This document shows, in pieces, positions 57,442-64,000 of a DNA stretch of 64,000 nt. Below the pieces are notes generated by a model that was not told the origin of the DNA, did not search any database, and saw only the letters and a program-made list of their open reading frames with translations. This DNA is from Leclercia adecarboxylata (lineage in GTDB: Bacteria > Pseudomonadota > Gammaproteobacteria > Enterobacterales > Enterobacteriaceae). The position numbers were made by a program, and so were the translations under genes. Positions within the stretch are counted from its first letter, which is position 1; each line of letters begins with the position of its first letter. The stretch is from NCBI RefSeq assembly GCF_006171285.1, contig NZ_CP040889.1, forward strand, positions 5,022,001-5,086,000, given 5' to 3'.

Positions 57442-59352
57442 TTACTGCGCCTGCGGCGCGGCAAGGAAACGCACCGCGCGATCGATATCCCGGGTGCGCG
57501 GTGCCGGAGGCAGGCTGGCAATAAAGGTGGCGCCGTAAGGGCGCATCACCAGGCGGTTATCGCAGATCACCAGCACCCCACGATCGTCCACGTCGCGGAT
57601 CAGACGCCCTACCCCCTGCTTGAGGGTAATCACCGCATCGGGAAGCTGTACCTCATCAAAGGGATCGCCCCCGCGCAGGCGGCAGTCTTCCATGCGCGCC
57701 TTCAGCAGCGGATCGTCCGGAGAGGTAAAGGGCAGTTTGTCGATGATCACCAGCGACAGCGCGTCGCCGCGCACGTCCACCCCTTCCCAGAAGCTGCTGG
57801 TCGCCACCAGCAGGGCATTGCCCGCCGTGACAAACTGCTGCAGCAGCTGGCCTTTACTGGTTTCACCCTGCAGCAGCACCGGCAGGGTCATGGTGGCGCG
57901 GAACTGCTCCGCCAGGTCACGCATCATCGCGTGGGAGGTGCAGAGCATAAAGCAGCGGCCGTTGTTGGCCTCAATCATCGGCTTGAGCATCGCCGCCAGA
58001 TGACGGGCGGCGCCGGGCTGATTGGGCAGCGGCAGGTTGCGCGGCACGCAAAGCAGCGCCTGGGTAGCGTAATCAAACGGGCTCGGCAGCAGCAGGGATT
58101 TGGCCTGCTCAATCCCCAGGCGTTCGGTGAAGTGGTGCAGATCGTCATTTACCGACAGCGTGGCGGAGGTGAAGATCCAGCTGCCCGGTTTTTGCACCAT
58201 CACCTCTTTAAACTTATCGGCCACGGTGAGCGGCGTCAGGGCGAGGGTGAAGTGGCGCGAGTTGCATTCGTACCAATAGCTGTAGCCCGGCTGGTTAAAC
58301 TCTTTCAGCCGTTTCAGGCGCGCGCGGTAGAGCGTGGCGCGTTCAAAAGCGGCATCGAGCAGCGCAGAGCGGCCGAGGGACAGCTTCGCCACGTCGTAGC
58401 AGAGCTCCAGGGCGTCATCGAGCAGCAGCAGCGCCCGCTGAATATGCTGATCGGCCAGCAGTTCGCGCAGATTGCCACGAAAGCCCGGATCCCCCAGCTG
58501 CATGCGGAAATCCTGGGTGCTTTGCGCCAGGCGGTCGGCGCACTTCTGCAACTGCTGGGTATCTTTCAGTTCGGTGCGGTAGGCGATGGTGAAATCTTTC
58601 GCCAGATCCAGCAGCTGGCGGCTGGAGAGCGACTGGCCAAAATACTGGCTGGCAATATCGGGGAGCTGATGGGCTTCGTCGAAAATCAGCACTTCCGCTT
58701 CGGGGATCAGTTCGCCAAAACCGCTCTCTTTCACCACCATATCCGCCAGGAACAGGTGATGGTTGACCACCACCACGTCGGCATCCATCGCCGTTTTACG
58801 CGCTTTCACCACAAAGCAGTCTTTGTAGAGCGGGCAGTCGCTGCCCAGACAGTTGTCGTTGGTGCTGGTGACCAGCGGCCAGGCGGGCGAGTCTTCGGCC
58901 ACGCTGGCGCAGGTGCTGATATCGCCATCCAGAGTTTGGTTGGCCCAGCTGCGCAGGATGATGACGTCGCTGAGGGTCTGCACCGGCAGATCGCCGCCCG
59001 CCAGCGCCTGCTGTTCGAGCCGCTCAAGGCAGAGATAGTTAGAGCGCCCTTTCAGCAGGGCCAGACGGCCTTTGTACTTGAGGGCTTTGGCGACGGTGGG
59101 CAGATCGCGGCTGTAAAGCTGATCCTGCAGCGCTTTCGAACCGGTGGAGATGATCACCTTCTTTTTAGCCCGCAGCGCCGGTGCGAGATAGGCGTAAGTT
59201 TTACCGGTGCCGGTACCCGCCTCGACCACCAGCGGCTTAGCGCTGTCGATGGCATCGGCGACCGCGTGCGCCATCTGGCGCTGCGGCTCGCGCGGCTTAA
59301 AGCCTGGAATTGCCTTTGCTAACTGTCCGTCTGCTGCGAAATCGTCTGCCAC
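57442..59352 (-). CDS. yoaA: DinG/XPD-family helicase YoaA
   Basis: A 636-residue protein starting at GTG. Walker A is VVEAGTGTGKTYAYL near 42-56. The Fe-S cysteines are seen around 111 (NYLCLERL) and in NDNCLGSDCPLYKDC near 165-180. The DEAH box is IFDEAHQLPDIA near 223, and the C-terminal helicase motifs include QGVGRLIRD. YoaA acts with HolC in tolerance of replication-blocking damage in E. coli. Sequence and length match that protein. Confidence 0.95.
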   Translation of the reverse strand: MADDFAADGQLAKAIPGFKPREPQRQMAHAVADAIDSAKPLVVEAGTGTGKTYAYLAPALRAKKKVIISTGSKALQDQLYSRDLPTVAKALKYKGRLALLKGRSNYLCLERLEQQALAGGDLPVQTLSDVIILRSWANQTLDGDISTCASVAEDSPAWPLVTSTNDNCLGSDCPLYKDCFVVKARKTAMDADVVVVNHHLFLADMVVKESGFGELIPEAEVLIFDEAHQLPDIASQYFGQSLSSRQLLDLAKDFTIAYRTELKDTQQLQKCADRLAQSTQDFRMQLGDPGFRGNLRELLADQHIQRALLLLDDALELCYDVAKLSLGRSALLDAAFERATLYRARLKRLKEFNQPGYSYWYECNSRHFTLALTPLTVADKFKEVMVQKPGSWIFTSATLSVNDDLHHFTERLGIEQAKSLLLPSPFDYATQALLCVPRNLPLPNQPGAARHLAAMLKPMIEANNGRCFMLCTSHAMMRDLAEQFRATMTLPVLLQGETSKGQLLQQFVTAGNALLVATSSFWEGVDVRGDALSLVIIDKLPFTSPDDPLLKARMEDCRLRGGDPFDEVQLPDAVITLKQGVGRLIRDVDDRGVLVICDNRLVMRPYGATFIASLPPAPRTRDIDRAVRFLAAPQAQ

Positions 59353-59478
59353 TCTGCCCCCTGTATTTTTGCACAGGGGATTATGTCAGGCCGCTGCCCC
59401 TCGCGCCAGTCGATAGTGACGCAGGCAAAACAATATGGCAGTCTTGCCCGCGAAACTCACAATAACGAGGAAACGTGT

Positions 59479-59823
59479 ATGACAATTGTGCGCATTGATG
59501 CCGAAGCCCGCTGGTCAGATGTGGTGATCCACAATCAGACCCTGTACTACACCGGCGTGCCGGCGAACCTGGATGCCGACGCTTACGAGCAGACGGCCAA
59601 TACCCTGGCGCAGATTGACGCGGTGCTGAAGAAACAGGGCAGCGACAAATCCCGCATTCTGGATGCGACCATTTTCCTTGCCAGTAAAGAGGATTTTGCG
59701 GCGATGAACAAAGCCTGGGATGAGTGGGTCGTGGCAGGTCACGCGCCTGTACGCTGCACGGTACAGGCGACGCTGATGAAGCCGCAGTATAAGGTTGAGA
59801 TTAAGATTATCGCTGCGGTGTAA
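59479..59823 (+). CDS. yoaB: RidA-family protein YoaB
   Basis: From ATG 59479 (CGAGGAAACGTGT upstream) 114 residues result. The RidA/YjgF fold shows YYTGVPANLDADAYEQTANTLAQIDAVLKKQGSDKSRIL near 25-65 and a C-terminal APVRCTVQATLMKP with the usual Arg. RidA enzymes deaminate reactive enamines; for this subgroup the activity is unproven. It is divergent from yoaA. The yoaC gene that follows it in E. coli is absent. Confidence 0.93.
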   Translation: MTIVRIDAEARWSDVVIHNQTLYYTGVPANLDADAYEQTANTLAQIDAVLKKQGSDKSRILDATIFLASKEDFAAMNKAWDEWVVAGHAPVRCTVQATLMKPQYKVEIKIIAAV

Positions 59824-59829
59824 GAGGGG

Positions 59830-60012
59830 TTACTCCTCTTCGTCATCCTCAAAACGCGCCACGATCCGCTCGCCGGTATGGGTGGCGCGAAGCTCTTCAG
59901 CCACCTGGGAAATCGCCTGTCCGCTGCTCATCCCCTGGGACATCAGCTCCTGAATGCGCTCGACGGCCTTTTGCTGCTGCTCGTGGCTCAGTGAAGGTAA
60001 ACCTGCAAACAT
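59830..60012 (-). CDS. yoaH: Small conserved protein YoaH (UPF0181)
   Basis: From ATG 60012 there are 60 residues, beginning [34 protein letters not shown] and ending in an acidic tail (FEDDEEE). It matches E. coli YoaH (59 residues) in sequence and position, opposite pabB. Its function is unknown. Confidence 0.92.
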
Positions 60013-60073
60013 CGTCAACTCCTGCTAAATTATCAGCGCTAATTATTTCACGCTGCCCGGTAGTCTACCACCC

Positions 60074-61426
60074 ATGAACTCGTTATCCCCCACTGTTTTG
60101 ACATTACCCTGGCGTCCTGACGCCGCAGAATTCTGGTTTGCCCCCCTGAGCCATCTGCCGTGGGCAATGCTGCTGCACTCGGGCCATGCGGATCACCCTT
60201 ACAGCCGCTTTGATATTCTGGTGGCCGACCCGCGCACCACCCTGGTCACGCAGGGCACAGATACATTGATTAACGGCGCGTCCTCGGATGCCTGTCCGCT
60301 GAGCCTGCTCCAGCAGGCCATTGACGAGATGGGCCTGCCCTGCACGCCAGACCCGGATCTGCCCTTCCAGGGCGGCGCGCTGGGGTTGTTTGGCTACGAT
60401 CTGGGCCGCCGCTTCGAGCAGTTGCCGGACATAGCCGAGCGCGATATCGACCTGGCGGACATGGCGGTGGGCCTGTACGACTGGGCGGTCGTCGTTGATC
60501 ATCACAAACAGCGGGTGTCGCTGGTGTGTCATGGCGATGTTGCAGCGCGTCTGGCCTGGCTGGAAGCACAGCGAACGCCTGCGAACCTGTCCGCGTTCCG
60601 GCTGACCTCCGGCTGGCAGGCCAATATGACCGCAGCGGAGTACAACGACAAATTTGACCGCGTGCAGGCCTTCCTGCACAGCGGGGACTGCTATCAGGTG
60701 AACCTGGCCCAGCGTTTCCAGGCGCATTACGAGGGCGATGAGTGGCAGGCATTTACCCGGTTGAACGCCAACAACCGCGCCCCGTTCAGCGCCTTTTTGC
60801 GCCTCGACGAGGGGGCTGTTCTGAGCCTCTCCCCGGAGCGTTTTATTCACCTGGCGGAAGGCACCATCCAGACTCGCCCGATTAAAGGCACGCTGCCGCG
60901 ACTGGCGGATGCCGGGGCCGACCGCCAGCAGGCTGAGAAACTCGCCGCCTCGCCGAAGGACAGAGCGGAAAACCTGATGATCGTCGACCTGATGCGCAAT
61001 GACATTGGCCGGGTGGCGGAGCCGGGAAGCGTGCGGGTGCCGGAGCTGTTCGTGGTGGAGCCCTTCCCTGCCGTACATCATCTGGTGAGCACCATTACCG
61101 CCCGCCTGCCATCGACCAGGACGGCGTGCGATCTTCTGCGCGCCGCCTTCCCCGGCGGGTCGATCACCGGCGCGCCAAAAGTGCGGGCGATGGAAATTAT
61201 CGACGAGCTGGAGCCCCATCGCCGTAACGCCTGGTGCGGCAGCATCGGCTATATCAGCCTGTGCGGCGGCATGGATACCAGCATCACCATTCGCACCCTG
61301 ACGGCGGTGGCCGGAGAGATTTACTGTTCCGCAGGCGGCGGGATCGTGGCGGACAGCCGGGCCGCGGCGGAGTATCAGGAAACCTTTGATAAAGTGAATC
61401 GTATTCTGCAACAACTGGAGAGTTAA
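60074..61426 (+). CDS. pabB: Aminodeoxychorismate synthase component I
   Basis: A 450-residue chorismate-binding enzyme. Characteristic blocks are the N-terminal tryptophan-binding type region, SLSPERFIHL and RPIKGTLPRLAD near 260-285 (with the active-site Lys), and GGSITGAPKVRAMEIIDELEPHRR near 358-381. With PabA it makes 4-amino-4-deoxychorismate for folate. nudL follows after three bases. Confidence 0.95.
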   Translation: MNSLSPTVLTLPWRPDAAEFWFAPLSHLPWAMLLHSGHADHPYSRFDILVADPRTTLVTQGTDTLINGASSDACPLSLLQQAIDEMGLPCTPDPDLPFQGGALGLFGYDLGRRFEQLPDIAERDIDLADMAVGLYDWAVVVDHHKQRVSLVCHGDVAARLAWLEAQRTPANLSAFRLTSGWQANMTAAEYNDKFDRVQAFLHSGDCYQVNLAQRFQAHYEGDEWQAFTRLNANNRAPFSAFLRLDEGAVLSLSPERFIHLAEGTIQTRPIKGTLPRLADAGADRQQAEKLAASPKDRAENLMIVDLMRNDIGRVAEPGSVRVPELFVVEPFPAVHHLVSTITARLPSTRTACDLLRAAFPGGSITGAPKVRAMEIIDELEPHRRNAWCGSIGYISLCGGMDTSITIRTLTAVAGEIYCSAGGGIVADSRAAAEYQETFDKVNRILQQLES

Positions 61427-61429
61427 CTG

Positions 61430-62008
61430 GTGGATACCCACGACCTGACCCTGGACAATTTTTTATCGCGTTTTCAGCTTTTGCGCCCGCAGGTGAACAA
61501 AACCGCGCTGAACCAGCGTCAGGCGGCGGTACTGATCCCGGTGGTACGCCGGGCGCAGCCTGGCCTGCTGCTGACCCGCCGCTCTGCCCGGTTGCGTAAA
61601 CACGCCGGTCAGGTGGCGTTTCCCGGCGGGGCGGTAGACAGCACCGATGCCTCGTTAATTGCCGCCGCCCTGCGCGAGGCCGAGGAGGAGGTGGCAATCC
61701 CGCCGCACAAGGTCGAGGTGATTGGCGTCCTGCCGCCGGTGGACAGCGTGACCGGTTTTCAGGTGACGCCAGTGGTGGGCATTATTCCGCCGGATCTGCA
61801 CTATCACGCCAGCGTCGACGAAGTGGAATCGGTCTTTGAAATGCCGCTGGCGGAAGCCCTGCGCCTGGGCCGTTATCATCCGCTGGATATTCAACGTCGT
61901 GGTCACGATCACCGGGTGTGGCTCTCCTGGTATCAGCATTATTTTGTCTGGGGCATGACGGCGGGAATTATTCGTGAGCTGGCGCTGCAGATCGGCCTGA
62001 AACCTTGA
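61430..62008 (+). CDS. nudL: Nudix hydrolase NudL
   Basis: A 192-residue protein starting at GTG. The Nudix box is complete: [25 protein letters not shown] near 64-88. It is close to E. coli NudL (YeaB), a probable CoA pyrophosphatase. The three-base gap to pabB implies one transcript. Confidence 0.95.
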   Translation: MDTHDLTLDNFLSRFQLLRPQVNKTALNQRQAAVLIPVVRRAQPGLLLTRRSARLRKHAGQVAFPGGAVDSTDASLIAAALREAEEEVAIPPHKVEVIGVLPPVDSVTGFQVTPVVGIIPPDLHYHASVDEVESVFEMPLAEALRLGRYHPLDIQRRGHDHRVWLSWYQHYFVWGMTAGIIRELALQIGLKP

Positions 62009-62191
62009 CTATACTTTACATTCGCCCTTTTTTTGCGCCTTTGAGATCTTCCTCCCGCTATTAGTTTATCCGGCGTTAACCATTAGTTTAATTCATGTGA
62101 ATAGTTAAGCTGACGACAGGGTTCCCTCTTACACTATGCGAAGTTATTACATCGTTACTGGAAACCCGGTAACCCTGTCAGGAGTGTTAAA

Positions 62192-63556
62192 GTGATTAGT
62201 ATATTCGACATGTTCAAAGTGGGGATTGGTCCCTCTTCTTCCCACACTGTAGGGCCGATGAAGGCCGGTAAACAGTTCGTCGATGACCTGGTCGAAAAAG
62301 GATTACTGGATAGCGTTACCCGCGTGGCCGTCGACGTTTACGGTTCACTGTCGCTCACGGGTAAAGGCCACCACACCGATATCGCCATTATTATGGGTCT
62401 GGCCGGGAATATGCCGGACACCGTAGATATTGACGCCATTCCGGCGTTTATCCGCGACGTGGAAACGCGCGGTCGTCTGCTGCTGGCGAATGGCCGGCAG
62501 GAAGTGGATTTCCCGCAGGATGACGGCATGCGTTTTCGCAGCGACAACCTCTCGTTGCATGAAAACGGGATGCAGATCCACGCCTTCAGCGGCGAGAAAG
62601 TGGTCTACAGCAAAACCTATTACTCCATCGGCGGCGGCTTTATCGTCGACGAAGAGCATTTCGGCCAGGACGTAACGGGCGATGTGAAGGTGCCTTACCC
62701 GTTCAAATCGGCAACTGAGATGCTGAATTACTGCAAAGAGACCGGCCTGTCCCTTTCAGGCATGGTGATGCAGAACGAGCTGGCGCTGCACAGCAAGAAA
62801 GAGATTGAAGACTATTTCGCCAACGTTTGGCAGACCATGCGCGCCTGTATCGATCGCGGCATCAACACCGAAGGCGTGCTGCCGGGTCCGCTGCGCGTGC
62901 CGCGTCGCGCCTCTGCCCTGCGCCGCATGCTGGTCACAACGGACAAATACTCCAACGATCCGATGAACGTGATCGACTGGGTTAACATGTTTGCCCTGGC
63001 GGTGAACGAAGAGAACGCCGCCGGTGGCCGCGTGGTGACTGCCCCGACGAACGGCGCCTGCGGGATCGTTCCGGCGGTGCTGGCCTACTACGATCACTTT
63101 ATCGAATCGGTGAGCCCGGATATTTATATTCGCTACTTCCTCGCCGCGGGCGCGGTCGGTGCGCTGTATAAGATGAACGCCTCTATTTCCGGCGCTGAAG
63201 TCGGCTGTCAGGGTGAAGTCGGCGTGGCATGTTCCATGGCGGCGGCCGGTCTGGCTGAGCTGCTGGGCGCCAGCCCGGAGCAGGTTTGTGTGGCCGCAGA
63301 GATCGGCATGGAACACAACCTCGGTCTGACCTGCGACCCGGTCGCTGGCCAGGTTCAGGTGCCGTGCATCGAGCGTAACGCCATTGCCTCGGTGAAAGCG
63401 ATTAACGCCTCACGCATGGCGATGCGCCGCACCAGCGAACCGCGCGTCTCGCTGGATAAGGTCATCGAAACCATGTACGAAACCGGTAAAGACATGAACG
63501 CCAAATACCGCGAAACCTCCCGCGGCGGCCTGGCCATTAAGGTGCAGTGCGACTAA
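62192..63556 (+). CDS. sdaA: L-serine deaminase I
   Basis: The 454-residue protein starts at GTG behind CAGGAGTG, as in E. coli. The N-terminal beta domain begins [22 protein letters not shown]. The C-terminal catalytic domain has the [4Fe-4S] cysteines in [29 protein letters not shown] and [15 protein letters not shown]. It converts serine to pyruvate and ammonia. About 180 bases of control DNA lie upstream. Confidence 0.96.
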   Translation: MISIFDMFKVGIGPSSSHTVGPMKAGKQFVDDLVEKGLLDSVTRVAVDVYGSLSLTGKGHHTDIAIIMGLAGNMPDTVDIDAIPAFIRDVETRGRLLLANGRQEVDFPQDDGMRFRSDNLSLHENGMQIHAFSGEKVVYSKTYYSIGGGFIVDEEHFGQDVTGDVKVPYPFKSATEMLNYCKETGLSLSGMVMQNELALHSKKEIEDYFANVWQTMRACIDRGINTEGVLPGPLRVPRRASALRRMLVTTDKYSNDPMNVIDWVNMFALAVNEENAAGGRVVTAPTNGACGIVPAVLAYYDHFIESVSPDIYIRYFLAAGAVGALYKMNASISGAEVGCQGEVGVACSMAAAGLAELLGASPEQVCVAAEIGMEHNLGLTCDPVAGQVQVPCIERNAIASVKAINASRMAMRRTSEPRVSLDKVIETMYETGKDMNAKYRETSRGGLAIKVQCD

Positions 63557-63600
63557 GCCTCTGAAAGCGCTTCTGCGACTTTCGTCTCTCATGCTTTTTT

Positions 63601-63630
63601 CGCCCATCTGATACGGATGGGCGAATTTTA
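63601..63630 (+). terminator. Terminator of sdaA
   Basis: CGCCCATC/GATGGGCG arms with a 7-base loop are followed by AATTTTA, 44 bases after the stop codon. Confidence 0.78.
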
Positions 63631-63720
63631 TCGACTTTTCTCGTTACCTGAAATAATGCCTACTACAATAGCCAGGTTGCCACGGGCACTCACGCCAGTG
63701 GCTCTTCGGGTGGCCGTGGC

Positions 63721-64000
63721 ATGCAAACAGCTCACAGGATAATTAAAAATTATCGCCGCAAACGGATAATCGTCTGCCTTGTGCTGTCACTTTCTACCGT
63801 CGTTTGCACGCTCATTATTGGCTTTATTTCACAGCGCAATGTAAACCATCAATCCACCGTTGCCTTTGTCTCCCACGCTGTCGACACCCTAGACAAGATC
63901 CTCCAGCCGCTGGAAACCGGGCGCGACGTGGTGCAACCGCTGATTGGCCTGCCCTGCGTGGAGGTCAATTTTTTACTGCGCAAACAGGCCGCCACTCTGC
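63721..64000 (+). CDS. yoaD: c-di-GMP phosphodiesterase YoaD (5' part only)
   Basis: The first 93 codons are present before the window ends. The protein starts MQTAHRIIKNYRRKR, then has a membrane span (IIVCLVLSLSTVVCTLIIGF). The beginning of a CSS-type periplasmic sensor follows, with LIGLPCVEVNFLLRKQAATL matching E. coli YoaD (PdeD) LIGLPCSVAHLPLRKQAAKL. The EAL domain lies outside the window. Position after sdaA agrees with E. coli. Confidence 0.88.
   Translation, partial: MQTAHRIIKNYRRKRIIVCLVLSLSTVVCTLIIGFISQRNVNHQSTVAFVSHAVDTLDKILQPLETGRDVVQPLIGLPCVEVNFLLRKQAATL

Noticed and set aside
56935..59322. A 795-codon open frame on the plus strand
   Set aside because: It lies antisense to yoaA and the 5' part of tsaB, has the His/Gln/Arg-rich composition of an antisense frame in GC-rich DNA, and no ribosome binding site. 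yoaA matches its family over its full length.
60104..61441. A 445-codon minus-strand frame
   Set aside because: Antisense to pabB over its whole length; the composition is that of a shadow frame.

Overview
This 64 kb window comes from the chromosome of an enterobacterium close to Enterobacter, Leclercia or Lelliottia. The evidence is the gene content and order on the right, which follow the E. coli/Salmonella backbone (treA, ycgR, emtA, ldcA, nhaP2, dadX-dadA, ycgB, fadR, nhaB, dsbB, ycgN-ycgM-ycgL, minCDE, rnd, fadD, slp-like, tsaB, yoaA, yoaB, yoaH, pabB, nudL, sdaA, yoaD). The proteins are close to the E. coli ones and the intergenic repeats are REP-like. minE lies next to rnd, and hlyE, umuDC and yoaC, which E. 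coli K-12 carries in these intervals, are absent. No tRNA, rRNA or CRISPR array was seen.

Region 1 (about 0.2-14 kb) is accessory DNA built from small modules: a YdeP-type molybdopterin oxidoreductase; a Xre/RES toxin-antitoxin pair; an SnoaL-like protein; an unrecognised overlapping gene pair; azlC/azlD with a divergent AraC regulator; an orphan type VI secretion patch (candidate effector, candidate membrane immunity protein, Hcp); remnants resembling a P4-type Ash/Icd gene with a frameshifted companion; an L,D-transpeptidase-like effector (Tlde1 type) with a candidate immunity protein; and a visibly AT-rich two-gene Septu-like defence operon (AAA ATPase plus HNH nuclease). Two families of direct repeats lie between these modules, which suggests repeated cassette exchange at one hot spot.

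Region 2 (about 14-31 kb) is a catabolic island. A single minus-strand run of 16 genes, iacH-A-B-I-C-D-E-F-G, an MFS transporter, pcaI-pcaJ-pcaD and catB-catC-catA, encodes a route from the plant hormone indole-3-acetic acid to catechol, then by ortho cleavage to 3-oxoadipyl-CoA. A MarR regulator (iacR) stands upstream, and a 7-bp-armed inverted repeat in front of iacH is a candidate operator. A divergent second MFS gene is split by a 1051-bp IS5-family (IS903-like) element with a perfect 9-bp target duplication. The thiolase for the last step is not in the window.

Region 3 (about 31-35 kb) holds an MFS exporter with a divergent AraC regulator, an orphan phage Rha/antirepressor-type gene and a DUF1264 lipoprotein. 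Region 4 (35 kb to the end) is conserved core: trehalose use, c-di-GMP control of motility, peptidoglycan recycling, D-alanine metabolism, fatty acid regulation and activation, disulfide bond formation, division site placement, folate synthesis and serine deamination. The window ends inside yoaD.
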